This document shows positions 33,640 through 45,100 of a DNA stretch of 64,000 bases, one piece after another (position 1 is the stretch's first letter; each line of letters starts with the position of its first letter). The notes under the pieces were generated by a model. The model worked only from the letters and a program-made list of their open reading frames with translations, ran no database searches and was not told the DNA's origin. The position numbers and the translations under genes were made by a program. Source of the DNA: Prosopocoilus inquinatus (taxonomy: Eukaryota > Arthropoda > Insecta > Coleoptera > Lucanidae); NCBI GenBank assembly GCA_036172665.1, contig CM069871.1, positions 56,790,713-56,854,712 of the forward strand. The letters are read 5' to 3'.

Positions 33640-36139
33640 TACGTTATTGTGAAAGTAAGCTACTAAAGCATCCCCCTGATTTGTAAGAGAATAATGTAAT
33701 AAATTCAATTAAAAGAAAATTGCGTGATTCGTTTCAATTTCAACATGATTCACGTCAGCAAAATATCCAGAAATGTTAAATTTTAAAATGATAGCATTGA
33801 TTTCTTGGAATACTGTAAACTCATTTCATAAACAAATTAATTAACCTTCGAAACGTTTATAATAAAAACAGGTTTATATGCAAGTGGATGCTGCGTGAAC
33901 AGAAATATGAATACGTACGGTTTGTAGGAGTATGTGAGTGGGATGGGTATCAAAGTGAAACACGAATGTTTGGATATATAGTAATCGTATAACTTTCGAA
34001 TACTTGACTAGCTGCGTTTACAAGGATATAAAATCCCGTGCGGACGTATTTTCATTGCCATTGCAATAGAAATTTCCAGCAAACTCCATAAAATATATGC
34101 ATGGAAGATCAAAACAGACGTCGCTTGACAAAAACTGCAAAGAACATGTGGGTACTTTGTGAGAGAAGACTGCACGATTTTTATTTTGCACAAATAAGAT
34201 GCAATTGCGTTTATTTGAGCGCCGCTCGATAAAGGAAGGAACGAGCGGAGAATAATAGAGAGAACGATAATGCAATTTTGTTGTCAAAGCGGTAATTTCT
34301 GTCACTGTTCCGCAAATTAATATTAGTGTAAGCTAATTCGTGTACAGCCTGCTGAAAGAAAGTATTAAAAAAAAGTCATACACTTTCAATAAACAAAGTC
34401 ACCATATAAACATCTTATACAGGGTGACATAAACGTACATATATCTTGAAGTATATATTTGTAGAGGTACATTACAACTGATTTAGCCAATTATATATTA
34501 TAAAGAAAAATCTATATTTTTGTGGTTCCTTCCGTGAACGTCCCAGACATGGAACGACATTTGCACAGCGAAATCTTGACCCCGATTACAAAACATCAGC
34601 TACACCTAACCTGTAATGCATACTATTTGCTTTACTAGTCTATTTAAATTGTGAACAATATCGCCATGATGCCCGTGCATAATTTGAGAACAGTAATAAA
34701 AGTTAATTATTTTATGTTTTTTATATTCTTAAAATATTTGGTATATCTGTAATCATAAATAAAACATAGAAGCCGAATTACATTGTGCAAATTTTATATA
34801 AACTATTGATACAGAAAACTATTAGACGGTGCGTAATTTCAGTAAGTACTTCTGCAAATTAATCTCATTCTGCAAAATATATGGAACGCAGTTAAGCATT
34901 GTTACGTGAAGAATTTTTACGCGCCATAAGGTCACTGAGTTAAGATTTCTCAGTCCTATTCCAAAATACAATGGAACGGGAGGAACTTTAAATTGATTTC
35001 TCACCCTTCACGCTTTCACATTCTGGCGTTTGGTCTTTGGCAGCTCCGTAATCAAACCACTTGACCGTAACTGCTGTTAGCAAAACTCCCGTGCATTAAA
35101 TCATTCTCCATAAACTTGCTCTAATTTATTTATAAATATGAAGATGTTTTCACTTTAAAGATAGGATCCAAGAACATAAATATTTCATAACCTTTCCTAG
35201 AATAATTTATACGCTTGGAACTGTAATAATAACTTTTCTAAATTTTGTAAAGTTTGGACGGATTGAAACATCAACAATTTCTGATATTCTTATTAAAAAA
35301 AAAGAAAACTTTTCTTACTCCGCAAGTGCCTGAATGTACCTACAAAGATATCTGAGTTTACAAGAGATATGTATAATATACATAATCATAAAACATGAAT
35401 ATTTCAAAAGTGTCTCACCCCGATAAATCTTGAGAGCTTTGTTACGACATTTACATTTTGCTGTCTTCCTAAAATACATTAAGTATTTCCTTTGTTTCAT
35501 AAGTCTGAGCTTGCATTGAAACGTCATTTATATTCGTACAGTTAATGCAATTATATTCGTACCTCGGGAAAACACTTTTTACAGCGATATCGAGTCATAC
35601 GATTAGAAACAAGTTTATATCATTATTCCGATAAAACACGATTTTTTCAGTAAATGGGGCAGATACTCATCATACAAAATCGTACAGCTGCTTGTGTCTT
35701 AATTTTCTAACGAATACATTTTAATAATCTTTTATTTTATAATGTTGAATTTAATATGAAAGCATTTTCTCGGCCGATGAAAATTATTATGATGGCTGTG
35801 ATAATTGCGAAAAACTCGAAACCTGTAATACATAAATTAAATTAAATAATAATAAAATGATAATACAGAAGTCCATATGATATACGAGGCTGAACCAACA
35901 GAATCTGAACTCATTCTTTTATAAATTTATGTTCTAGCGGTATTTATTTTCTAAATTCAAATTTATTTATGATAAATCAAATCAACGCATTATGCATAGC
36001 CTTCATTAAAAAAAGATAGTCAATAATAATAACAGAAGTAGATTTTACTTAACCAATGGGAATCATAAAAACTACATTTCCCCTTTGCTAAAAGCCAAAA
36101 TATATTTACTAAAATATAAAATATAAAGAAATTAAAGTA
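33640..36139. other. Intergenic; one lone mariner-type terminus
   Basis: At 34420 TA-CAGGGTGACATAAACGTAC looks like a single mariner-type end, but no inverted partner is visible nearby. Other short frames (34.0-34.3, 34.8-35.0, 35.3-35.5 kb) are unrecognised. Confidence 0.4.
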
Positions 36140-36141
36140 TA

Positions 36142-37965
36142 CAGGGTGATTCGCGGAACCCGTTCGTTAAAAGTTTACGAACTTCCTCTCTGAATTTCTA
36201 TTTCCTATTATGCAGTTATAAGTTAGCGATAACGATCTATTGAAATATGATATTTCTAACTTTCGGGCACGTCCGCTTGTACCGGAAGTTGCTATCAACT
36301 TTCTTATTTTAGATGGAATATCCCATTTTTATTGCATTTTTGAATTCCTCGTGAAATTCTAAAACTATTTTATTCAACATATGATACAAGAAAAATTAGC
36401 CGTTTCGGAGATATTTTCTTTTATTTCATTTTTTATTCAAATTTGCAGTACCTTGCTTATGACACTGCCATCTTTGTGTAATAATAGCCATGATGTTAAT
36501 TTTTGGCCTGTAGTAGACCACTGCTTTGAGACCATGTCCAGTTTTAAACTCAATTGTCTACAGGATGGTTAAAAAGTAACTTCTATTCAAACTGATTTTA
36601 ACAGTCGAAAAGTCAAGTTTTTTAAATGGAACACCCAGTAAATTTTTATATCACGTGACTCAGGATTAATTGTTCTTTCGTCTTGTATTAGCAGTCCCCA
36701 TACCTATCTCATATATTTCACTCGCTATCGATGATTTTTCTTTTAGAACCTCAATTTTTCCATTTTTTGATATTATTTTTAAACAGTGGGCTATAAAAAC
36801 TGAAGAAATTATAATTTTTGAAATCATCCGTTCAGTAGAAATGAAAAAAGAAAAATAATTTAATCTCTACGGAGAACCAAGATAATGAAAATTCAAACGC
36901 GGGCATATTAAATGTATTTGAAAAAAAAAATCTGTAACTAAAGAAGTTAATAATATAATTTGTTGTATCTAGGTAAATAAGTTATTACTTAGACACAACA
37001 AAAAGTTGCTCTAAGTGTCCTTCATTTTTTATTACTAATAAATAATGGAGGAAACTTAGAGCAAATACTTATAACAATTTGTGTATTAGTTCTAATGTTG
37101 ATTTGTTGATGATTGATTTGTTAGTTTTCAAAAAAATATTAGATATTTGATCATATTTTCAAAAATTTTCTTTTATAAGAATGAATTTCTTTTTGTAAAT
37201 GCGTAAAAGCTCATACCAAGAATTCACATACATACGGGATATGTAAATAACAAATACACCAGATAGACAGGTATTTAAATATCGCAAATTAGTTTAAAAA
37301 AAAAACTTCATAGGACACTCTTCAGGAATAATACCGAAAAGTGAAAAAAATGAGTCAAAGACAAAATAATGAATAGAAAGAGAAAGGTAAGAGATGAGTA
37401 TAGGGAATGCCAATACAGTTCAAAAGAATATTTAATTCTGAATCTCATGGTATAGAAATATACTTGGTATGCTATTTAAAAAACTTGACTTTTCGATGGT
37501 TGAAATCAATTTGAATAGAAGTTACTTTTTAACCATCCTGTAGACAATTCAGTTTAAACCTGGACATGATCTCAAAGCATGTTACTGTAGTCTACTACAT
37601 GCCACAAATTCACACTATGGCTTTCATTGCACAAAGATGGCAGTGTCATAAGCAAAGTACAGCAAGTTTGAAAAAAATGAAAAAAGTGGAAATATCTCGG
37701 AAACGGCTAATTTTTCTTGTATCAAATGTTGAACAAAATAATTTTAGAATTGTACAAGAAATTGAAAAATGCAATAAAAAGTGAGGTATTCCATTTAAAA
37801 TAAGAAAGTTGACACCAACTTCCGGTACAAGCGGAAGTGCCCGAAAGTTGGAAATAGTATGCCTTAGTAGACCATTTTCGCTAACTTATAACTGCAAAAT
37901 ATGAAATAGAAATTCAAAGGGTAAGTCCGGAAACTTTTAACAAACGGGTTCCGTGAATCACCCTG
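36142..37965. mobile_element. Long foldback element, TA duplication
   Basis: The left end CAGGGTGATTCGCGGAACCC and the right end (reverse complement) CAGGGTGATTCACGGAACCC are flanked by TA (36140-36141, 37966-37967). The inverted arms are about 490 bp each (36142-36628, 37472-37965) and remain similar, with shared internal landmarks CTTGTACCGGAAGTTG and CCTGTAGACAATT. The central 840 bp is AT-rich and non-coding. The class is probably Tc1/mariner-derived, non-autonomous. Confidence 0.8.
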
Positions 37966-38041
37966 TATAATCATTCATGTGGAAATAAAACTGTGGAAAT
38001 AAAACTACATTTCGTGAACTCCAACGCTGACCAGAATACTT

Positions 38042-38620
38042 GATGCCGAAAATGGACACAAGCGAACAAACGCCAGCAGATTCAGTAAATCCAAATAATG
38101 CTCCAGAACGTCCTCGAGTCTCAACTGCACACTTCGCTTTACCACCATGTTGGACTATCGCCATATTATCAGCTATTAAGGCTTGTGCAGTCTAGTAAGT
38201 TGGACTGAATAGTGAATGAACAAGTCTTCAACTAATGTTGGTTTAGAAAAAAAATAGCAGAAATAGCAGACAAGATTTTGGAATCTTTATCTGCAGCTGC
38301 AGCAATAAGCTCAATGAAGGTGACAGATCATGTCGATCCAGGTGTTAAAGAAGACGCACATTAGATGCAATTGTTCGAAGACTTGCAAGCATGGAAGCAG
38401 AGATTAAGAAATTAAGAAAACAGAGAAGTCGTGGGCAGGTGCGTAATACAAATGGTCATTTCATAGGGCGCAGTCGTGTTCACAAGAGAAATTGGGAAGA
38501 TTTCGGTTCTAAAAACATTTGTTGGTACCACCGGACTTTTCGTAAGAATGCCAAGAAATGTGTTATGCCATGTGAGTTTGAAAAAATCTGTCCGAGGGGC
38601 AGTAGTGAATAAGACTTCTG
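38042..38620 (+). pseudogene. Gypsy gag remnant
   Basis: The frame opens MDTSEQTPADSVNPNNAPER followed by STAHFALPP-CW, the typical gag start of insect gypsy elements, then jumps (internal deletion) to a segment with IADKILESLSAAAAISS and finally a frame with NICWYHRTFRKNAKKCVMPC, the conserved CWYHRxFGxxAxxCxxPC-like C-terminal gag motif. Several frameshifts and stops occur. Gag forms the retroelement's RNA-packaging particle. Confidence 0.65.
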
Positions 38621-38625
38621 CCCTA

Positions 38626-38850
38626 AGTCCACCAAACTGAAGATTGTACATAATTGATAGGGTTTCGAAAATGCATTTTTTAATAGACACTTGAGCAGAT
38701 TTTGGTATTCTTCCTGCAAAATTTAAAAGTACTTCCAAGAATTCCAAAGTCCACCAAACTGAAGATTGTATATAATTGATAGGGATTCGAAAATACATTT
38801 TTTAATAGACACTTGAGCAGATCTGCAAAATTTAAAAGTACTTCCAAGAA
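38626..38850 (+). repeat. Tandem duplication within gypsy protease
   Basis: A unit of about 122 bp starting AGTCCACCAAACTGAAGATT at about 38627 is repeated at about 38749, the second copy lacking about 13 bp (TTTGGTATTCTTC). The first unit translates FLIDTGADFGILPAKFKS, which holds the aspartic protease active-site motif DTGA; the repeat retains DT but loses the rest. Few base differences separate the units, so the duplication came after the element's decay began. Confidence 0.7.
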
Positions 38851-39239
38851 TTACAAACCTCGTTTTAGTTTACAATTTACCAGTGGAACAGAAGTAAAAC
38901 TGTATGGTAAACGAACAATGACTATAAATTTAGGGTTACGACGTATTTTTCAATGGACATTTTTAGTGGCTGATGTAACAGATGCTATCTCAGGGCAGAC
39001 TTTTTTCATGAATGTAAGTTAGTGATAGACATTCATGGACAACGTATTTTAGATTCTTTCTCAGCGATAACTGTAAGTGTTCAGCTAAGACTGTTAAAGG
39101 CTTTAGTACGTATTCGTGCGATGTTTGAAAATGTCGACAATAAAACACAAGAGCTCTTATGCATATATGCGAACGTTTTGAGGCCATCCAATGAGCTACG
39201 TAAGCCAAAACATAGCATATTACATTACATAGAGACAAA

Positions 39240-39740
39240 AGGTTCTCCTGTGCAACACAAGCTTCGTGGACTGGCACAAATAAGCTCAAGATAGCGAAAA
39301 TAGAATTGCAAATGCTTCAGAGTGCAGGTATTATCAAACCTTCCTCTTCAACCTGGGCTAGTCTATTGTTCAAAATTCAGACAAAAGTGGAGAGCTTGTA
39401 GAAATTTCCGAAGCCTTAACGCTAGTACAGCACCAGATAGGTATCCAGTTCCACATATCCAAGATTTTAGTAATCGACTGCAAGGGAAAACAATTTCTTC
39501 AACCATCGATCTGGTAAAAGCATATTTTCAAATACCTGTACATCCGGAAGATTAACCGCAGACTGCAATTACAAAACCATTTGGTCTATTTGAGTTTACG
39601 AGAACCCCATCCGGAATGCAGTGCAAACCTTACAAAGGTTTATCGATCAAGTACTGCAGGGCCTTGTTTTTTTTTATGCCCACATCGACGATGTCCTAAT
39701 TGCATCTGCATCAGCTGAAGAACATTGAAGGAATATCAAT
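39240..39740 (+). pseudogene. Gypsy reverse transcriptase remnant
   Basis: Frames in succession give HSILHYIETKGSPVQHKLRG (RT N-terminus), IELQMLQSAGIIKPSSSTWA, then CRNFRSLNASTAPDRYPVPH, IQDFSNRLQGKTISSTIDLV, KAYFQIPVHPED, FGLFEF-like codons, LQRFIDQVLQGLVFF and HIDDVLIAS (catalytic box with IDD where YLDD/HLDD is usual). All RT blocks are in order but split by at least four frameshifts or stops. Confidence 0.75.
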
Positions 39741-39789
39741 ATACTATTTAAAAGGCTTGATCAGCATGGAATAGTAATTAATTCGAAAA

Positions 39790-40138
39790 AATGTTTGTTT
39801 GCTGCGAGCAAACAAGATCAAGATGGGAAATTTTCCGCAGCGTTGACAACTTTGCATATCCCGCGCGGAAAAGCGCAACAAAACAAATCTCGAGAAAGGG
39901 TTTTTGGCCAGAAATGAAGAAAGATTCAGTTCAGTGGGTAAAAATTTGTCTCGATTGTCAAAAAAGGAAGATACATAGGCATTCCAGAACTCCATTGGGT
40001 ACGTTTCAAGAGCCCGATGCAAGATTTCTACACGTGCACATCGATTTAGTAGATCCACTGACATCAGACGAAGGTTTTCAACATTTACTGACATTCGTAG
40101 ATCGATTCTCAAGATGGCCGAAAGCAGTGCCAGTGTAA
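39790..40138 (+). pseudogene. Gypsy integrase N-terminal remnant
   Basis: The 115-codon frame contains FWPEMKKDSVQWVKICLDCQ (zinc-binding H2C2 domain, C-x2-C pair), RKIHRHSRTPLGTF, and FLHVHIDLVDPLTSDEGFQH leading to FVDRFSRWPKAVPV, with the first catalytic Asp in HIDLV. It ends where the Penelope-like element is inserted. RNase H sequence between RT and integrase is missing (internal deletion at about 39800). Confidence 0.75.
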
Positions 40139-40386
40139 CGGACGCGGGTTATTTTTCTTTAGAATTTGGGGAGTGGTCAGCCTTATACTTACTCGGAACT
40201 CTTTCACTTTCGACTGTGTCTTCTCCGAAAAAAGTCGAAACAGTGCCGTTTTGTCCCTGAAACTTGTCAAATCTCTTTCCTGTCGTTGTCTCTCTCCTAT
40301 GTAGATGTTCTCATCGGATTTCTTGGAGAAGATGAAAAGTGAACTTAATATTAACAAATAAAAGAGTTTGATAAATTTAACCGGTC

Positions 40387-41067
40387 ATGAGTAGGATGAA
40401 TGTAATTAGTTCAATGAAAAACAGAGTTACTCATATTAGTCATCCGGTCTTTCTGAAAGAAAATTTAGATAAACTATTCAAACTTTTCACTAATAATGGT
40501 TTCCCCAAAGCATTAACTTACAGATTAATTTACCAAAACAACAAATTACCATGTCATCTGGATGATAACAACAATGATAGGAAATTCAGAAAATTAATAC
40601 ACATTAACTTCCTAAGTAATAGTCATCAATATTTTTAAAGATTTTAAATTTTTGAACATTGTACAATACAATAATCATACTATCAATAGTATTTTCACTA
40701 AAACAAAGACAAGACACCTTTTCTGTTTAACAGCGGTCTAGTTTACTCAATACCATGTACTGATTGCGAAAAAGAATACATTGGGCAAACGGGACAATGG
40801 TTAAAAAATCGCATTTCCCAACATAAAAGCGACATTAGAACAGGTAAGGTAGCTTGTGCCTTGGCATCTCATGCTGTGGAAAGTGATCACCGATTTGATT
40901 TTGACAATACTAGCATTTTAACATTTGAAAAAAATCTAAGGAACAGACTTTTCTTAGAAATGATTCATATTCAAAAGAATGAACATTCTGTCAATTTCAG
41001 GTCGGATATTGACAACATCAGCAACATTTATGCTCATATTCTTTGGTTTGTTAAAAATATTTTTTGA
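40387..41067 (+). pseudogene. PLE connector and GIY-YIG endonuclease
   Basis: The first frame (40387-40637) reads HPVFLKENLDKLFKLFTNNG with FPKALTYRLI, the linker downstream of PLE RT. After about 90 bp of broken frame comes LVYSIPCTDCEKEYIGQTGQ, WLKNRISQHKSDIRTGK, CALASHAVESDHRFDFDN and LEMIHIQKNEHSVNFRSDID. This is a PLE-type GIY-YIG nuclease (VYxIPC..C...YIGQT, conserved R and H, then E of LEMIHI). It nicks DNA for integration. The Cys pair in IPCTDC is typical of the PLE variant. Confidence 0.8.
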
Positions 41068-41337
41068 ACTTCCCTCATTTCGTTACTTAGGGTAATTAGT
41101 TTTCTTAAGTTGTTCAGTTGGTTACTTGATCCTTGACAATTACCGCCAATTCCGCCATTGTTCTTGTGCACATGTCTGACTTAAGTAACGTTGTACGACG
41201 TTTTTATTTTTCTTGTAATTTTAACACGTAATCACAGCCCAATTGTGGCTTCAATGATTTTATTTGTTGACCAATTCATCCATCTCTAGTTGTAAGTAGT
41301 GTAACCTTAAAATTTGGATTATTTAACCTCTTGTTAA

Positions 41338-41400
41338 CTTTATAGTAAACCTCCTGATGAAGTTGTTAAATACAACGAAATATTGAGGCCTTAAACAAAG
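41338..41400 (+). ncRNA. Hammerhead-like motif at PLE 3' end (imperfect)
   Basis: Core CTGATGA (41354-41360), stem II GTTGT/ACAAC with loop TAAAT, core GAA (41377-41379). Stem I pairs CCTC (41350-41353) with GAGG (41385-41388), and possibly CTTT with AAAG further out. Stem III would be a single A-U pair with a 2-nt loop and cleavage after U41384. One extra A lies between the first core segment and stem II. Hammerheads in PLE terminal repeats are established, so position supports the call, but this copy is marginal. Confidence 0.5.
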
Positions 41401-41464
41401 GAGTTGCCTTCTACTAATCGTCCAGTGACCATATCCCGTTAGATTTTCTACTTACTTCCTTGTA

Positions 41465-41700
41465 GCTTTACCTTTAGTGTTGCTTGGTGTAAGGAGTAAT
41501 ATAAGAGAAAGTATTGAAGCATCAGTAGCAGAATTAGCTTATGGTACCACACTGCGTCTTTCGGCAGATCTAACAGAATTTACTGAAAACGTACTACAAC
41601 AAAAAATTGATTCAACATTTTTTCTATCGTATCCCAGTGTTGCTCTTCGTAGAATTTATGAAATCTACACACATATGACCTTTACGAGAATAGGCTTGAC
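41465..41700 (+). pseudogene. Gypsy integrase C-terminal remnant
   Basis: Resumes the gypsy frame after the PLE: LPLVLLGVRSNIRESIEASV followed by AELAYGTTLRLSADL, the conserved block near the integrase C-terminus (LLGIR..K.DLG.S.AELVYG..LRLPG). The open frame continues to 41929, but beyond about 41690 I recognise nothing. Confidence 0.75.
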
Positions 41701-41929
41701 TTTACGTCAGTTTAAATCGGATTGGGTAATGCTGATATTAACCAGCAGCCTTTTGATTGTTCGAACTCCTTCCATATTGGTTTCTGGAGCGAAGCCAAGT
41801 GGTGGTTCTAATAACTTGAACGCGAGCTCTTCAAACTATTGTGTCGATTCGACTCCTTCGGGACACATTGGTACTTTGAGGGGACTTGGCCCCATATCAA
41901 TGCCTTTGTCTGGGGCGGTCAAGGCATAA

Positions 41930-43010
41930 TTTCGTGTTGTTTGCATCGAGGACTTCAAGGAAGTTTCTTGCGTCGCGTTCGACGGCTGCAGCCGTCAGTG
42001 CCCTGAAGTTTAGAAAACTTTTGCAGCTTGTGTCAGCCTGTTCCTAAGAGATACTTAGACATGGTAAGTGTTGAGTTTGTGCTCCTTGGCGCAAGTTATT
42101 ATTGTTGCGGTTCTTTCCCTTATATCAGTGATGCTCTCGGGCGTTTCGGAAGAGCTCCCGATTTTTTCGAGAAAACGAGAAGTCATTCACAGAGAAGCAC
42201 GCAAATAAATAGAACGGTCGCATTTGTAACGTTTAGCATGGTGGGGGTACACTTCACCGATAGTGAGCATCCCTACCTTACAAGCTTCTACTGTCGATTT
42301 AAGCACTGTCTTTTGTACCATGTTTTATCGATGGTTTTGCAAGAGGCTTTATCATCGACTATTACGAAGAACTTTTACTACAGGCTTTTATGGTTCGACA
42401 ATTACCGGCAGCTTCGCCATGCAGCTCTCGGAGGTAACAAACGGACCGACTAGTAAGGTATGTTCTCTCATTGCAGGGTTACTCAGGGGACAACTATTAG
42501 TCATATTTCAACTGCGGATTTAGGAACCACGCCCTTAAGAACATTCAGCGTAAGTAGCTGTCAAATGGTATCATTTAAGGTGAGCGTCGTTGTACATACG
42601 CAATATGTTTTGTGCATAGTTTATGTCTATAAAGAGACCCACACATTGTGTTTTCACGGGACCGTTTTGCTCGACGAACAAGTCTGTTTGATCAAGAAAG
42701 GCGAACGCAAGACCCATACAGACTTCGGTTTCGTTTGGCAATTGAACCGTACGCAAAACAATATAAATACATACGATTACAATATAAATATGTGCAGCGG
42801 TGGCGGTATTCGCCATAAAATCCATAAAGACGGAAAACAGCGACATAGTTTTTTTTAAATTCCAATAAAAACTTTTCACTAATCTGGCGAAGATCTGTTA
42901 TTCATTGCAAAAAACAAACTACGCAAATACTTCTTAATTAACCCCTAAACCACTAGAACGATTATCGTTTTCTAAACCTGATTGAAGATTGTTATCTTCA
43001 AAACAGGACG
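41930..43010. other. Unassigned, GC-richer block
   Basis: Frames at 42028-42453, 42263-42523 and 42460-42858 overlap each other and none matches a known family. The stretch 42637-42715 is the inverted, roughly 80% similar partner of 44490-44570. It may be the 3' part of the gypsy relic or other repeats. Confidence 0.35.
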
Positions 43011-44355
43011 CAAATAGTTGTTTATAAAGAAAATATGTCAACTGCTGGGGAGGTCGGGGCAGGTATTCCTCAAGGAAGCATTTTAGAACCATTATTGTTC
43101 TTTATTTATCCCAGCTTCATGTTCAATTAGGTTGAATTTTGTAAGTGTTATTTATATGCTGATGATACTCAGCTTTTGCACCACTTCGACCCAGCAAACA
43201 GAGTTCAAGCCTCATTGCAACTAAATTCAGACTTAACTAAAATATTTAACTCTTCTACAAACCACTGTTTAGCTCTTAATCCAAATAAGTATGCGTTCTT
43301 GTGTTCGGAAGGAAAAAAGCACGTAATTCAACGTTACCCAATATTAATATATGCATTATTAATACGCCTCTAACCATAACAGAGTGTGCTAGAAACTTAG
43401 GTCTTCATCTAGATACAAATTTGAGATTTAAAACTCATGTGAGCAAATTAGTACAAAATTCTTTTGGAAAACTTAAGATGCTTTACAATAGTAAAGAATT
43501 TTTAAACACTTATACTCGTAAAATGTTTTGCAACTCTTTGGAACTTTCTAAGTTTAATTATTGCGATACAGTCTATGGTCCATGCCTAGACTCTATTAAT
43601 ATTTAAAAAATCCAGAGAGTCCAAAACTCATGTTTACGCTTCATATATGGCATTAGACGGAGAGATCATATCTCACATTTATTTTCTAGAGCCAATTGGC
43701 TAAATATGCTTGCATGTCGTCAATTTCATTGCGCTCTGCTTTTTTATAAAATCATTCAAGATAAAACACCTCCATATCTTTACAATAAAATTACCTTTCG
43801 AACTGACGTCCACAATATTAATGTTAGGAATAGAGGGCTACTGACTTCTCCTTTACATAGCATCACATTATTTCGTAGATTGTTCTCTTATAAGATTGTC
43901 AAATTTTATAACAATGTTCCTAACAATTTTAAAACTTGATCTATTCATTCATTTAAGCCTCAAATGTTGATTCGATTCTCTTCAAGAAATACCTGAAGAT
44001 ACGGAATGTGTTGCTTCATGATTTTGCGCTCATTTGCTTTCAATGTAATTTTATCCTCGATTTAATACTACCTTCAATGTGATACTACCTTAATTTCAAA
44101 TTCTCACTGGAATGCTTGCTGATTTGCTCATATAAATGTAATGTACTCTGCAGAATAGAAATTTAATTTATTCAATGCTTAATCCACACGTGAAATATTA
44201 ATTTGTTATATATTATTTTGCTTGTGTCATTTGTATTATATTATATTTTTTGTACTAAGGGTCTATGGGGAATAACAGCAGATACTGCTGAACCATCGAC
44301 CTTTTGGTCAATATTTGTAGGACCAATAAAAATCATTATTATTATTATTAATAGC
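43010..44355 (+). mobile_element. 5'-truncated LINE with RT
   Basis: Begins within RT motif B and ends with ACCAATAAAAATCATTATTA followed by (ATT)n at about 44335-44352. The C-terminal domain matches the 15.7-kb fragment. It is flanked on both sides by the 42.6/44.5-kb inverted pair. Confidence 0.75.
43020..43965 (+). pseudogene. LINE reverse transcriptase, C-terminal half
   Basis: Pieces in order: GIPQGSILEPLLFFIY (motif B), CYLYADDTQLLHHFD (motif C with intact YADD), SDLTKIFNSSTNHCLALNPN, ECARNLGLHLDTNLRFKTHV, MFCNSLELSKFNYCDTVYGP, RVQNSCLRFIYGIRRRDHIS and PPYLYNKITFRTDVHNINVR. A few frameshifts and a stop (near 43130, 43370 and 43606) break it. Motif A and upstream domains are absent, so it is inactive. 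Confidence 0.8.
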
Positions 44356-44489
44356 TCACATTTCAAATTTGTTCGAACTGACAAGTTTACTGAAAAAAAT
44401 CGACGGACAAAATTAGGCTGAACCTGTTTATTTGCATCGGCTTTGTCCGCAATCTTCAATGACAGATTTGCAGCTACACAATTCAATTT

Positions 44490-44575
44490 TGCGTGCTTTT
44501 TGATCGAACAGACTTATTCGTCGAACAAAACGGTCTCATAAATACGCAGTGTGTGAGTCCCTTAATGAATAACAA
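44490..44575. repeat. Inverted partner of 42637-42715
   Basis: The plus strand encodes FDRTDLFVEQNG and the minus strand at 42.6 kb encodes FLDQTDLFVEQNG, with similar codons beyond (TQCV). The two copies are about 80% alike by eye in opposite orientation. Family unknown. Confidence 0.5.
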
Positions 44576-45100
44576 GGGCGAAAGGTGTTCATTACAATTT
44601 GCATTTACCTCTCGCTTCACTCTTTATGGGCACTCATACATTATCTATTGAGAGGCCATAGATCAACTCTACATATAAATCCTGAAGTATTATTTATCAT
44701 TCACCAAGTCGAAACGCGTGGTAAATGGAAAAATTAAATTACTTCACATTTGTAAAATGATTGATGCATCTATCACACATTACTTCTGTTCGGATTCACC
44801 GAAACGAAGACGCTAAGAATATTATATTGAGTAAATGGATCGAGGGAAATGAAGCCGAAGAAATGCGCAAAAGGAATAATAGGTTAAATTAAGCGTCCGG
44901 AACAATTGTTTGAAAAAGAAAACAATAAGGACTTGTAAACTACTTTCTTTCATGTTCCTCCTGCACTCTTTTAGAAAGCTCTCAGGGAAAAGCTTGAAGA
45001 GGATTACAAGAATCATCACAGAACTACCGTAATTAATAAAATAGGGTCACAACATATACAAATTGTTCAATGTTGGATAAAGCAATGCACTATAAATATA

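Larger units (their letters stand above)
40139..41465 (+). mobile_element. Penelope-like element (5'-truncated)
   Basis: The insertion separates two halves of the gypsy integrase. It holds the region between RT and endonuclease (about 40387-40637), a GIY-YIG endonuclease (40732-41067), a 3' untranslated segment and a hammerhead-like motif at 41338-41400 close to the 3' end. The RT catalytic core is missing. I could not identify a target duplication, so the boundaries are set by where gypsy coding stops and resumes. The origin of 40139-40380 is unclear. Confidence 0.7.
38030..41930 (+). mobile_element. Gypsy-type LTR retrotransposon relic, interrupted
   Basis: Degenerate plus-strand gag, protease, RT and integrase segments occur in gypsy order from about 38042 to 41680, with a Penelope-like element inserted in the integrase (about 40139-41465). 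No LTR pair is visible; the left foldback element ends only about 65 bp upstream and may have replaced or displaced the 5' LTR. A tandem 14-bp duplication (GTGGAAATAAAACT at about 37980-38008) sits where an LTR end would be. RNase H is missing, so RT jumps directly to integrase. Confidence 0.75.

Noticed and set aside
34420..34460. Single mariner-type terminus CAGGGTGACATAAACG
   Set aside because: No inverted partner is visible, so an element cannot be delimited. Kept only as a note.
38636..38690. CTGAAGA followed by GAAA in the gypsy relic (possible further hammerhead)
   Set aside because: The intervening sequence cannot form stem II and there is no stem I partner. It is coding sequence of the duplicated protease.
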